Shown in pieces: positions 44,561 to 53,829 of a DNA stretch of 64,000 nucleotides. The DNA comes from Corynebacterium guangdongense. GTDB taxonomy: Bacteria; Actinomycetota; Actinomycetes; Mycobacteriales; Mycobacteriaceae. Below the pieces are notes generated by a model that was given only the letters and a program-made list of their open reading frames with translations, was not told where the DNA came from and did not search any database. The DNA lies in assembly GCF_030408915.1 (NCBI RefSeq), contig NZ_CP047654.1:310001-374000 (forward strand), read 5' to 3'. The translations under genes and the position numbers were made by a program. The stretch's first letter is position 1; every line of letters begins with the position of its first letter.

Positions 44561-47125
44561 CTACTCCACCGCGGCCAGCGGTTCGACCCGGGCGGCGCGC
44601 CGGGCCGGGGCGATCCCGGAGAGCGTGCCCACCAGCGCCGCGCCGACGGCGATGGCGAGCAGCTGCAGCCAGGGGACTTCGACCTCGGTGATGCCGACGT
44701 CGGACATGGAGCGGGACAGGACCGCGCCAACGCCGGTTCCGAGGGCCGTCCCGAGCACCGCGCCGAACAGCGTGATCTGGGCGGATTCCGCCAGGATCAT
44801 GCGCCGGACCTGGCCGCGCTGCATGCCGACTGCGCGCAGGGAGCCGATCTCGCGGGTGCGCTCGATGATCGACAGCGCCAGGGTGTTGGCCACGCCGAGG
44901 ATGGCGATGATCACCGAGAGCGCGAGCAGGGCGTAGACGATGGCGAGGAGCTGCTGCGCCTGGGAAACGCTGCTCTGGATGAACTCCTGGCGGTCCATGG
45001 TCTGCAGGACGCCGTAGGTGTTGACTAGGTCGACGACCTCCGCGTGGACATCGTCTTTACCGCCGGTGCCCTCTCCGGCGTAGGACAGGTGGACACGGTC
45101 GAGGAACCACATCGACTTGTCGGGAAGCAGCTGCTCGGCGACGGGGGCGGTGACCGACACGGACAGCCCGGCGGCGTTGTCGGTCAGCACGGCCAGCACC
45201 GGCGCCGCCACGGAGACGCCCGCGTCCGGGATGGCCACGGTGAGTTCGTCCCCGACGGACCAGCCCCGGCTCTCGGCGGTGGTCTGGTCGATGACGACGC
45301 CGGTCTCGGTGGCGGGGTCGGCGACGGCGCCGTCGACGTAGGACAGGCTGAACATGGTGCGCGGGTCGCTGGTCAGGACGGGGGTGAGCCCGCCACCGAG
45401 ACCTGCGGAGGCGGTGCGGCCGTCGACGGTCAGCGGCACCTTGGCCATGGGGAAGACCTCCTCGACGCCGTCGATCGCCCGCAGTTCGTCGACGAGTTGG
45501 AGGGGGATGCTCTGGCTGGAGATCATGCTCGTGGAGATCACCCCGTCACCCCGGTACTCGTCCTGGACCGCGCCGTAGATGGACTGCGTCATCGAGGCGC
45601 CGAGGACGGTGACCGCGCTGACCAGGCTGACGCCGAGGGTTAGGGCGAAGATGGTGCCTGCCGTGCGGTTGGGGTTGCGGCTGAGGCTGCTCTCGGCCAG
45701 GCGCAGGACCGGCCCACCCGCCCGGGAGGTCGAGAACACCCGCCGGGACGCGCCCGCCAGCAGGCCCAGCACGCCGACGAGCAGCAGCACCGCCCCGAGC
45801 CCGGTGAGGATCATTCGGGGGGTGGTGGCCCAGTCCCCGAGAGCGGCCGCGGCGACCAGCGCCGCGGCCCCCGGGGCCGCCAGCAGGGCGCCGGCGATGG
45901 TCCGGGCACGTACCGGTGTCCCGGTCTGCGCCTCCCCGCCGCGCATCGCCTGCACAGGGTGGGTGCGCCCGGCGCGAAGGGCGGGGACGTAGGCGCTGAC
46001 GAGGGTGACCAGCACGCCGATGAGGATCGGGAAGCCGACGGAGGCCTGCGTCAGGGCGAGGCCGTTGTCCGGGAAACCGAACCCGGCGGCGTCCATGGCC
46101 CACCGGATGAGACGCACCAGCCCGAGGCCGGCGCCGATTCCGATGGTGGAGCCGATCAGCCCGGTGAACAGGGCCTCCACCAGCACCGACCCGGTGAGCT
46201 GGCGTCGCGACATGCCGATGGCCCGCAGCAGGGCGAAGTCGCGGGTGCGCTGGCCGACGGTCATGGAGAAGGTGTTGGCGATTATGAACGTGCCCACCAG
46301 CAGGGCGATGAGTCCGAAGGCGCCGAGGATGTAGGTGAAGAAGGCCAGCTGCTCTTTGATCTCGCCGTTCTGCTCTTCGGCGGCCTCCTGGCCCGTCTGC
46401 ACTCGGGTTCCGTCGAGCAGGGCGGCGACCTCGTCACGCAGCTGCGGCGGGGAGGTGGAGTCGGTTCCCCGGACGTTTATGGCGAAGTAGCCGCCGCCGC
46501 GGTCGAAGTTCTCGCGGTAGTAGTCCCGGGTCACGGCGATTCCGGCCCAGCCGCCGGTGGAGATGGGGAAGTTGCTCAGACCCACGATCTCCATCTCCGT
46601 GCGGCCCATCGTGTCGATGACGGTGACGGTGTCGCCGACCCCGATGCCGGCGGATTCGGCGGCGCTGTCGTTGAGCACGGCTTCGCCGTGGGCGCCCGGG
46701 GCGCGACCCTCCACGACGGTGGCGGGGGCGGTCAGCGCCTGCTCGGGCGGCAGGTAGCTCATCAGCCAGGCGCCGGCCCCGCCCGTCTGGAGAGGATCCC
46801 CGTCCGGGGCGAGGATGGCGACGCCGGTGAAATAATCGCCGATCGCCTTGTCGACGCCCGCGAGGTCCCGAACCGCGGCCAGATCCGCGTCCGTCAGGGG
46901 ACGGTTGTCTCCTGCGGTGACGACGACGTCGATGCCCCGGTACGCGGTCTCGGTGATGTCGGTGAACGCCTTGTTCAGCGAGGCGCTGAGCAGGAACCCG
47001 CCGGCGACGAAGGCGGTGCCGAGGACGACGGCCAGGACGGACAGGGCCAGTCGGGCGGCGTGGGCGCGGACGGCCCGCCAGGACAGGCGGATCAGCGTGT
47101 GCAGGGAATGGAGCGACGACGTCAT
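44561..47125 (-). CDS. ABC transporter permease, MacB/FtsX type (two FtsX domains)
   Basis: An 854-aa membrane protein. An N-terminal helix (~residues 25-45) and large outer domain are followed by a three-helix FtsX block (~265-400; GQRTRDFALLRAIGMSRRQL), a short linker with further helices, and a second outer domain. A last FtsX block (~735-850; IERTREIGSLRAVGMQRGQV) ends with PARRAARVEPLAAVE. This layout is typical of actinobacterial lipoprotein- or peptide-related exporters. The start at 47125 overlaps the stop of a 28-codon ORF (ATGA). The usual partner ATPase gene is missing nearby. Confidence 0.85.
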   Translation of the reverse strand: MTSSLHSLHTLIRLSWRAVRAHAARLALSVLAVVLGTAFVAGGFLLSASLNKAFTDITETAYRGIDVVVTAGDNRPLTDADLAAVRDLAGVDKAIGDYFTGVAILAPDGDPLQTGGAGAWLMSYLPPEQALTAPATVVEGRAPGAHGEAVLNDSAAESAGIGVGDTVTVIDTMGRTEMEIVGLSNFPISTGGWAGIAVTRDYYRENFDRGGGYFAINVRGTDSTSPPQLRDEVAALLDGTRVQTGQEAAEEQNGEIKEQLAFFTYILGAFGLIALLVGTFIIANTFSMTVGQRTRDFALLRAIGMSRRQLTGSVLVEALFTGLIGSTIGIGAGLGLVRLIRWAMDAAGFGFPDNGLALTQASVGFPILIGVLVTLVSAYVPALRAGRTHPVQAMRGGEAQTGTPVRARTIAGALLAAPGAAALVAAAALGDWATTPRMILTGLGAVLLLVGVLGLLAGASRRVFSTSRAGGPVLRLAESSLSRNPNRTAGTIFALTLGVSLVSAVTVLGASMTQSIYGAVQDEYRGDGVISTSMISSQSIPLQLVDELRAIDGVEEVFPMAKVPLTVDGRTASAGLGGGLTPVLTSDPRTMFSLSYVDGAVADPATETGVVIDQTTAESRGWSVGDELTVAIPDAGVSVAAPVLAVLTDNAAGLSVSVTAPVAEQLLPDKSMWFLDRVHLSYAGEGTGGKDDVHAEVVDLVNTYGVLQTMDRQEFIQSSVSQAQQLLAIVYALLALSVIIAILGVANTLALSIIERTREIGSLRAVGMQRGQVRRMILAESAQITLFGAVLGTALGTGVGAVLSRSMSDVGITEVEVPWLQLLAIAVGAALVGTLSGIAPARRAARVEPLAAVE

Positions 47126-47208
47126 TTCTGCCCGGGACCCGCCGTCGAACCGTGGGGCCTGCGACGTTCGCCTGCCCCGGTTTCCGGCAGGGGTGCTGCG
47201 GGGGTCAT
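47122..47208 (-). CDS. 28-aa ORF translationally coupled to the permease (leader peptide or ATPase remnant)
   Basis: The frame starts at 47208 with a strong AAGGAG 5 nt upstream and encodes a Pro/Gly/Arg-rich 28-residue peptide beginning MTPAAPLPETGAGERR. Its TGA overlaps the ATG of the permease. In related loci an ABC ATPase gene usually sits here with the same ATGA coupling. The ORF could be what is left after an internal deletion of that gene, or a true leader peptide. The permease itself has a poor ribosome site, so its translation probably depends on this ORF. Confidence 0.5.
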   Translation of the reverse strand: MTPAAPLPETGAGERRRPHGSTAGPGQK

Positions 47209-47414
47209 GGAACTCCTTGGTGATGTGGCGGGACTGCCGCGTGCGGGAAGCACGTGTCAACGCCCGGGATCGCGGCGAAGGAAAAGTCCGTGCCGCCGCA
47301 ACCCGGGGGTGGGGCAGGGTGCTCCTGAATCTTAGTCGCCGGGTGGAGCCGGCAGTCATCAAGCTGCACCCCCGGCGCTGGTCGCGGCCGGAAATGTGGG
47401 GCGGATCTCACCAG

Positions 47415-47436
47415 CTACTAGACACATGTCTAGTAG
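47415..47436. promoter_or_regulatory. TetR-type operator, P450-1 promoter
   Basis: Perfect 10-nt arms CTACTAGACA and its inverted complement with a 2-bp spacer, 51 bp before the P450 start. The same palindrome occurs at 54707-54730. Confidence 0.85.
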
Positions 47437-47487
47437 GCGTGGTTGAATCATTCGCACAGTGATCGGCAACCCCCAAGGAGTCCCACC

Positions 47488-49725
47488 ATGACCACCGTCA
47501 CTAGCGGAAAGTGCCCCTTCGCCCACGGTTTCGACGCCATGGGCGACGACTACTACGCAGACCCCGCTGCGCACTTCGCGTCCGTGCGCGACGAGACCCC
47601 CACCTTCTTCTACCCGCACCTCAACGCCTGGATCGTCACCAGGCGCGAGGACGCGCTGAGGGTTCTGGCCGACTGGAAGAAGTTCTCCTCGGCCGCGAAC
47701 TCGGCGCTCATCCCGGTGCCGGAGGAGCACCGGCACATCATCTCCCCGGAGCTGATGTCACGCGTTCTCGTCGGTTCGGATCCGGAAGGCCACACGGTGG
47801 CGCGTGGCGTCGCCCAGCTGGGGTTCCTCCAGGACGACATGGATGCGCTGGAGCCGGAGATCGAGGCCCGGGCGCACCGCATCATCGACGGTTTCGAAAA
47901 CAACGGCCAGGGCAACCTGCTCGAGGACTACTGCCTGGAGCTGACCACGCAGACCCTGCTGGCGCACATGGGGCTGGGCTACGAGTACGCGGACTTCATC
48001 AAGCAGCTGCGTGACGATTTCTTCCAGATCCTCGCCTCCGCGCAGGAGCCCTTCGAGGAGCCCCTGCGCGGCCAGGTCTGGGCCCGTTACATCGAGTCGA
48101 ATCTCCGGCTCCGCGAGATCATCGAATCCCGTCGTGAATCCGACGCCCGCGACCTGATCTCCATCATGGCCTCCCAGAAGAACACCGACGGCGACTACGT
48201 TCTCGGCGCCGACCAGATCGCCATCCATCTGACGGAGTTCGCCGCCGCCGGCACCGACACCACCGCCCAGGCCATGGTGAACGCGATTCTCTTCCTGGAC
48301 CAGAACCCGGAGGCCAGGGAGGACGCGCTGTACGAGCCGGAGCTGTGGGCCCGGGTCTTCGAGGAGACCGTCCGCCGCCGCCCCTCGTCCACCTTCGCCT
48401 CGCGCCAGTCGATGATCGACATCGAGCTCTCCGGCGCCCAGATCAGGAAGGGGGACATGGTCTGGATCGCGCTGGCCTCGGTCAACACCGATCCGGGCTA
48501 CGTGGAGAACCCCTTCGATTTCGACATTCACCGCCCGGACCCGCAGGACCATCTGGCCTTCTCCACCGGTCGGCACAAGTGCCTGGGCAACCCGCTCGCG
48601 CGCGTGCAGGGCGCCGCCGGCCTCAAGGTGCTGTACGAGCGCCTGCCCTCGATCACGGTCGACGATCCGGACGCCCTCGACTTCGTCCGCTTCGCCCTGC
48701 TCCCGGCACGGCGCTCCTTCTGGGTGCGGTGGGATCTCGCCGACGTCGAGGCGTCGAAGAAGTCCGTCGTGCGCACGATGTCCCTGAGGATCGCTTCTCG
48801 ACGCGAGGAATCCGACGGCGTCGTTTCACTCACCCTCGTTCACCCCGACGGCGGCGAGCTGCCCAGGTGGAAGCCGGGCGCCCACATCGACCTGCACATT
48901 CCTGTCGCCGGGGAGGACGTCGTCCGGCAGTACTCGCTGTCGGGGGATCCGGAGGATCGCTCCTCCTACCGCATCGGCGTTCTCCGCGAGGAGGCCGGCC
49001 GGGGCGGCTCCCGCGCCGTCCACGACACTCTCCGGGAAGGTGACGCCGTCACCGTCTCCTGGCCCCGCAACAATTTCCGTTTCGCCGACGCCGGCGCCTA
49101 CCTCTTCATCGCCGGCGGCATCGGCATCACCCCGATTCTCCCGATGGTCCGCCAGGCGCAGGCCGCCGGCAAGCCGTGGAAACTCGTCTACGGCGGCCGC
49201 TCGCTGTCGTCGATGGCCTTCCTCGAGGAAGTCGCACCCTACGGCGACCGGGTCGACCTGGTCCCGCAGGACGAACTCGGACACATCGATCTCGCCGCGC
49301 TGCTGGGGCAGGCCCGGGAGAACACCCTCATCTACTGCTGCGGCCCGGAGTCACTGCTCAACGCCGTCGAGCAGGGCAGCGGCCACTGGGCGAAGAACTC
49401 GCTGCGGCTGGAGCGTTTCGCCCCGAAGGAGATCGTGCGCGACTACGCGGACGCCGCCTTCGAGGTCGAATTCGCCGATTCCGAGGTGACCGTCACCGTC
49501 GGGGCGGAGGAAACCATCCTCGACGCGGCCGCCCGCGCGGGCCTGCCGGTCATCTCCTCCTGCAAGGAGGGGACGTGCGGCACCTGCGAGACCCCGGTCC
49601 TCTCCGGCGACGTCGACCACCGGGACTCCATCCTCACCCCGGACGAGCAGGCCGCCAACGACACCATGATGATCTGCGTCTCGCGCGCGGCGCAGGGCTG
49701 CCCCAAGCTGGTGCTGCAGCGGTAG
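47488..49725 (+). CDS. Self-sufficient cytochrome P450 (CYP116B type: P450-FMN reductase-2Fe-2S), copy 1
   Basis: A 745-aa fusion. Residues ~1-410 are the P450: AAAGTDTTAQ (I-helix oxygen site), ETVRRR (ExxR), and FSTGRHKCLGNP with heme ligand Cys365. Residues ~430-640 are a phthalate-dioxygenase-reductase domain (RQYSLSGDP for flavin, AGGIGITPILPM for NADH). Residues ~655-745 are a plant-type ferredoxin with Cys692, 697, 700 and 730. It hydroxylates or dealkylates an unknown substrate using NAD(P)H without partners. ATG at 47488 has AAGGAG. A TetR operator precedes it and a terminator follows. A second copy lies at 50380-52626. Confidence 0.93.
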   Translation: MTTVTSGKCPFAHGFDAMGDDYYADPAAHFASVRDETPTFFYPHLNAWIVTRREDALRVLADWKKFSSAANSALIPVPEEHRHIISPELMSRVLVGSDPEGHTVARGVAQLGFLQDDMDALEPEIEARAHRIIDGFENNGQGNLLEDYCLELTTQTLLAHMGLGYEYADFIKQLRDDFFQILASAQEPFEEPLRGQVWARYIESNLRLREIIESRRESDARDLISIMASQKNTDGDYVLGADQIAIHLTEFAAAGTDTTAQAMVNAILFLDQNPEAREDALYEPELWARVFEETVRRRPSSTFASRQSMIDIELSGAQIRKGDMVWIALASVNTDPGYVENPFDFDIHRPDPQDHLAFSTGRHKCLGNPLARVQGAAGLKVLYERLPSITVDDPDALDFVRFALLPARRSFWVRWDLADVEASKKSVVRTMSLRIASRREESDGVVSLTLVHPDGGELPRWKPGAHIDLHIPVAGEDVVRQYSLSGDPEDRSSYRIGVLREEAGRGGSRAVHDTLREGDAVTVSWPRNNFRFADAGAYLFIAGGIGITPILPMVRQAQAAGKPWKLVYGGRSLSSMAFLEEVAPYGDRVDLVPQDELGHIDLAALLGQARENTLIYCCGPESLLNAVEQGSGHWAKNSLRLERFAPKEIVRDYADAAFEVEFADSEVTVTVGAEETILDAAARAGLPVISSCKEGTCGTCETPVLSGDVDHRDSILTPDEQAANDTMMICVSRAAQGCPKLVLQR

Positions 49726-49752
49726 CGGTCGGCGTCGGCAAGCATCCTCCAC

Positions 49753-49776
49753 CCCCTGCGGCTCAGGCCGCGGGGG
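49753..49776 (+). terminator. Terminator after P450 copy 1
   Basis: A 10-bp stem with one U-G pair (49753-49762 with 49767-49776), a 4-nt loop, then TTT. It separates the P450 from the TetR gene that follows. Confidence 0.7.
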
Positions 49777-49801
49777 TTTCGCCGTGGAAGGACACCCTAG
49801 G

Positions 49802-50383
49802 ATGAAGAACATGCACAAAGCCCAGCGTGATCCGGAGAAGACGCGTCAGTCATTCATCGACGCGGCATTCGAGCTTTTCGCGGAGAAAGGTTATCCGGGC
49901 ACGAGCATGAACCAGATCGCCGTCCGGGGCGGCGGTTCCCGAGCTAATCTCTACCTGCATTTCCACGGCAAGGCGGAGATCGTCCTGGCCTACATGTACG
50001 GCATCGAGAAGCGGCTGGGGGCGCCCTTCCTCGAGCTGTTCGCGACCCAGCCGCACGATGCGGAGAGCATTAGTCGGTGGCTCCAGACGATCAAGGACCT
50101 GTGGATCGAGAAGCGCACCGTGTTCATGGCCATCGAGATGGCGATGACGGAGAACGAGGAGGTTGCGGGGGCCTGGCTGGACATCATGCACAGCATCGCG
50201 GACTCCATCCCGGAACTGGAGGGGGACAAGCAGCTCAAGCAGAATTTCATCGCGCTGTGGATGGGGCTGGACCGTAATTTCTACTTCCTGTACGGACGCC
50301 AACGCCTCGAGAACGAGGAGTTCGTTCTCGAGGCGTTGACCCGGCAGTGGTTGGCGCTGTTTCAGCCGGACGCGCTCAGCTAG
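49802..50383 (+). CDS. TetR family regulator of the P450 regulon
   Basis: A 193-aa TetR protein. The N-terminal helix-turn-helix (residues ~12-58) reads FIDAAFELFAEKGYPGTSMNQIA and GSRANLYLHFHGKAEIV. The ligand domain has no recognisable specificity signature. It lies between the two P450 genes, its stop overlapping the stop of the second. It is the best candidate to bind the identical palindromes at 47415 and 54707. Starts at 49784 or 49811 are possible; 49802 has AAGGAC at a fair distance. Confidence 0.85.
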   Translation: MKNMHKAQRDPEKTRQSFIDAAFELFAEKGYPGTSMNQIAVRGGGSRANLYLHFHGKAEIVLAYMYGIEKRLGAPFLELFATQPHDAESISRWLQTIKDLWIEKRTVFMAIEMAMTENEEVAGAWLDIMHSIADSIPELEGDKQLKQNFIALWMGLDRNFYFLYGRQRLENEEFVLEALTRQWLALFQPDALS

Positions 50384-52626
50384 CGGTCGAGCACCAGCCT
50401 GGGGCAGCCCTGGGCCGCGCGCGAGACGCAGATCATCATGGTGTCGTTGGCCGCCTGCTCGTCCGGGGTGAGGATGGAGTCCCGGTGGTCCGCCTCCCCG
50501 GAGATCAGCCGGGTCTCGCAGGTGCCGCAGGTGCCGGTGCGGCAGGAGGAGATCGTCGTCAAGCCCGCCTTCTCGGCGGCGTCGAGGATGGTTTCCTCCG
50601 CCCCGACGGTGACGGTCACCTCGGAATCGGCGAATTCGACCTCGAAGGCGGCGTCCGCGTAGTCGCGCACGATCTCCTTCGGGGTGAAACGCTCGAGGCG
50701 CAGGCTGTTGGCCGGCCAGTGCGCGGCGTTGGCTTCGGCGGCGTCGAGAAGCCCGGCCGGACCGCAGGCGTAGATTAGCACATCGTCCTGCACCCGCTCC
50801 AGGATTCCCGGCAGATCGATGTGGCCGAGTTCGTCCTGCGGGATCAGCTCCACGTTCTCACCGTACGGCGCCAGCTCCTGGCGGAAGGCCATGCTGCCCC
50901 GGGTGCGGCCACCGTAGACGAGTTTCCACGGCTTGCCGGCGGCCTGCGCCTGCCGGACCATCGGGAGAATCGGGGTGATGCCGATGCCGCCGGCGATGAA
51001 GAGGTAGGCGCCGGCGTCGGCGAAACGGAAATTGTTGCGGGGCCAGGAGACGGTGATCGTGTCGCCCTCGTGGACGCGGTCGTGGACGGCGACGGAACCG
51101 CCCTTGCCGTCGGCTTCGCGCAGCACGCCGACGCGGTAGGTCTGGCGATCCTCCGGGTCCCCCGACAGGGAGTACTGCCGGACGATGTCCTCGCCGTTGG
51201 CGTCCTTGCCCGGCAGGTGCAGGTCGATGTGGGCGCCCGGCTTCCACCTGGGCAGCTCGCCGCCGTCCGGATGCGCAAGCGTCAGGGACACCACGCCGTC
51301 GGATTCGACGGTGCGCCTGGCGACGGTGAGGTTCAACGTCCGGATGGACTGCTTCGAGGTGCGCTCCACGTCGGCGACGTCCCATGACACGGGCAGGGAG
51401 CGGCGGGCGGGAAGGAGGGCGAACTTGACGAAGTCGACTGCCTCCGGGTCATCGACCCGCAGGGAGGGAAGGCGCTCGAAAAGGACCCGCAGCCCGGCCG
51501 GGGCCTGGACCTTGGCCAGGGGGTTGCCGAGGCACTTGTGGCGACCGGTCGAAAAGCTCAGGTGCTCGTCCAGGTTCGGGCGGTGGATGTCGAAGTCGAG
51601 CGGCCTGGCGAAGAAGCTTTCGTCGGTGTTGGCCGAGGTCAGCGAGATGAGAACGCGGTCGCCGGCCTTGATCGGCACCCCCGAGATCTCAGTGTCCACC
51701 TTCGCCAGGCGGCCGGTGAAGGTCGAGGAGTTGCGACGACGGATCGTCTCGATGAACACGCGCGGCCACAGCTCAGGCTCCGCCAGCGCCTCCTCCCGGG
51801 CTTCCGGGTTGGCCTGCAGGAAGATGATGGCGTTGGCCATGGCCTGGGCGGTGGTGTCGGTGCCGGCGGCGGCGAACTCGGTGAGGTGAAGCGCAATCTC
51901 GTCGGCTCCGAGCGCCCAGGACCCGTCCGGGTTCTTCTGCGAGGCCATGATGGAGATCAGGTCCCGGTCGGCGGACTCGCGGCGCTGCTCGACAAGCTCG
52001 CGCAGAAGCAGGTTGGACTCGATGTAGCGGTTCCACACCTGGCTGCGCAGCGGCTCCTCGAAAGGTTCGTGCGCGGAGGACAGCACCATGAAGAAATCGT
52101 CGCGCAGCTGCTTGATGAAGTCCGCGTACTCGTAGCCCAGCCCCATGTGCGCCAGCAGGGTCTGCGTGGTCAGTTCCAGGCAGTAGGCGCCGATGAGCTC
52201 GGCCCGGCCGTCGTTTTCGAAGGTGTCGATGATCCGGTGCGCGCGGGCCTCGATCTCCGGTGCGAGCGCGTCCATGTCCTCGGCGAGGAAGCCCATCTGC
52301 GACACGGCGCGATGGCGGGTGTGCCCGTCCGGATCGGAACCCAGCAGCATCGTCTGCATCAGTTCCGGGGAAATGACGTGGCGGTGCTCCGCCGGGATCT
52401 CGATTTCCGCCGAGTTCGCGGTGGAGGAGTACCTCTGCCAGTCCGACAGGACCTCGAGGGCGTCCTCGCGGCGGGTGACGATCCAGGCGTTCATGTGCTC
52501 GTAGAAGAACACCGGGTGCTCATCGGAGAAGGGCTTCAGGTACTTGGCGGGGTCGACGTAGTAGGGATCGGCCATGGCGTCGAAGCCGTGGGCGACCGGG
52601 CACTTTCCGGTGGTGGCGGTGGTCAT
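50380..52626 (-). CDS. Self-sufficient cytochrome P450 (CYP116B type), copy 2
   Basis: A 748-aa paralogue of the P450 at 47488 with the same three-domain order. FAAAGTDTTAQAM is the I-helix site, ETIRRR the ExxR, and FSTGRHKCLGNPLAK holds the heme Cys. The reductase half has RQYSLSGDP and AGGIGITPILPM. The ferredoxin has CRTGTCGTCE and a last Cys in MMICVSR. Stretches of the reductase and ferredoxin DNA are nearly identical to copy 1, while the P450 half differs more. It is the last gene of an operon with the SDR and the serine hydrolase (12-bp gap). Confidence 0.93.
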   Translation of the reverse strand: MTTATTGKCPVAHGFDAMADPYYVDPAKYLKPFSDEHPVFFYEHMNAWIVTRREDALEVLSDWQRYSSTANSAEIEIPAEHRHVISPELMQTMLLGSDPDGHTRHRAVSQMGFLAEDMDALAPEIEARAHRIIDTFENDGRAELIGAYCLELTTQTLLAHMGLGYEYADFIKQLRDDFFMVLSSAHEPFEEPLRSQVWNRYIESNLLLRELVEQRRESADRDLISIMASQKNPDGSWALGADEIALHLTEFAAAGTDTTAQAMANAIIFLQANPEAREEALAEPELWPRVFIETIRRRNSSTFTGRLAKVDTEISGVPIKAGDRVLISLTSANTDESFFARPLDFDIHRPNLDEHLSFSTGRHKCLGNPLAKVQAPAGLRVLFERLPSLRVDDPEAVDFVKFALLPARRSLPVSWDVADVERTSKQSIRTLNLTVARRTVESDGVVSLTLAHPDGGELPRWKPGAHIDLHLPGKDANGEDIVRQYSLSGDPEDRQTYRVGVLREADGKGGSVAVHDRVHEGDTITVSWPRNNFRFADAGAYLFIAGGIGITPILPMVRQAQAAGKPWKLVYGGRTRGSMAFRQELAPYGENVELIPQDELGHIDLPGILERVQDDVLIYACGPAGLLDAAEANAAHWPANSLRLERFTPKEIVRDYADAAFEVEFADSEVTVTVGAEETILDAAEKAGLTTISSCRTGTCGTCETRLISGEADHRDSILTPDEQAANDTMMICVSRAAQGCPRLVLDR

Positions 52627-52638
52627 GTTGGAGGTTCC

Positions 52639-53793
52639 TTAGGAGACGATGGCCGCGGAGACCATGGAGGAGATCTTGAGGAAGCGTTCGACGTTGTCGC
52701 CCTCGTCCAGGACGCCGGCGGACAGGAAGGTGAAGGTCACGTCGTTGTCCGGGTCGATCCAGTAGAGGGTGGAGCCGGCGCCGTTGTTGCCGTAGGCGTT
52801 CGGGCTGGTGAAGGGGCCGAAGAAGTTGGGGGCGATGCCGTCGCCGTTGACGATGACGCCGAGGCCGATGTTTCCCTTCGGCAGCTCCCAGCCGCGCTCG
52901 TGGTTGACCATGCCGTAGAGATCGTTCATCAGCTCGCCGGTGTGAATCCTGCCCGCCCGCTCGATGACCTTCGGGGAGATCAGGTAGTCGCCGTCGAGCT
53001 CGCCCTTGCGGCGCAGCAGTTCGACCCAGGCGAAGACGTCGCGGGCGGTGGTGGTGGAGCCGACCCACGGCATCTCGGCGTTCTCGTCGATGAGGTCGTT
53101 GAAGACCTCGATGTCCTCCGGGCGAAGGAAGCCGCCCTCGAGGTAGACCTTGATGGGAACTGCGCGATCCCGCTTGTCGACGGGAAGACCGAACGCGGTG
53201 TCCCTCATGCCCAGCGGCTCGAAGATGAGATCCTGCGCGAGCTTGGCGAAGGAGTCGTAGCCGTAGACGCGGCGGGCCATTTCACCCATGAGCGCGTGGT
53301 TGATGGCGGGGGAGTAGTTCACGCGCGTGCCCGGGTCGTGGATGACGTCGACGGAACCGAGCCCTGCGATGACCGCGGAGAGATCGGCCATCTGGTCCTG
53401 GCCCACGCCGGGCAGGGGCGTGGCCGGCATTCCCGAGCGGTGGGTCAGGAGGTGGCCCAGGTTGATCTGATCCTTGCGCAGCATGTGGAACTGGTTGGTG
53501 CCCAGGAACTCCGGGATGACGTCGATGACGCGGGTGGCCAGGGTCAGCTTTCCCTCGCTCAGGGCCCGGTAGATGAGGCCGTTGGTGTAGCCCTTGGACA
53601 GGGACAGCGGGCGGAAGATGTCGTCGTCCTTGAGCGGGCGTTCGGTGGCGCGCTCGGCGTAGCCGTACACGGTCTCCAGCTCGATCTCGCCGTGCTGGGC
53701 GACGATCATGTGGACGCCGTCGTAGTCGCCGCGGTCGATGTCGGCCTTGATCTCGTCCTCGACGCGCTTGAGCTGCTTCTGGTTCAGTGCCAT
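52639..53793 (-). CDS. Beta-lactamase-family serine hydrolase (EstB-like)
   Basis: A 384-aa class C beta-lactamase/penicillin-binding-protein-fold hydrolase. The SxxK motif is SLSKG (~residue 63-67, nucleophile Ser) and the YxN-type motif is YSPAINHAL (~160). Such enzymes without a signal peptide are mostly esterases or transacylases of the EstB type, not antibiotic resistance enzymes. It lies between the SDR and the P450 in one operon, so it may hydrolyse an ester or lactone made by them. That role is inference. AAGGA precedes the ATG. Confidence 0.85.
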   Translation of the reverse strand: MALNQKQLKRVEDEIKADIDRGDYDGVHMIVAQHGEIELETVYGYAERATERPLKDDDIFRPLSLSKGYTNGLIYRALSEGKLTLATRVIDVIPEFLGTNQFHMLRKDQINLGHLLTHRSGMPATPLPGVGQDQMADLSAVIAGLGSVDVIHDPGTRVNYSPAINHALMGEMARRVYGYDSFAKLAQDLIFEPLGMRDTAFGLPVDKRDRAVPIKVYLEGGFLRPEDIEVFNDLIDENAEMPWVGSTTTARDVFAWVELLRRKGELDGDYLISPKVIERAGRIHTGELMNDLYGMVNHERGWELPKGNIGLGVIVNGDGIAPNFFGPFTSPNAYGNNGAGSTLYWIDPDNDVTFTFLSAGVLDEGDNVERFLKISSMVSAAIVS

Positions 53794-53829
53794 GGGTGAT
53801 GTCCTTTGCGGGGGTGTCGGTGAGAGGAG

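Noticed and set aside
52639..53793. Antibiotic-resistance beta-lactamase
   Set aside because: The protein lacks a signal peptide and sits in a P450/SDR operon; the motifs fit EstB-type esterases better.
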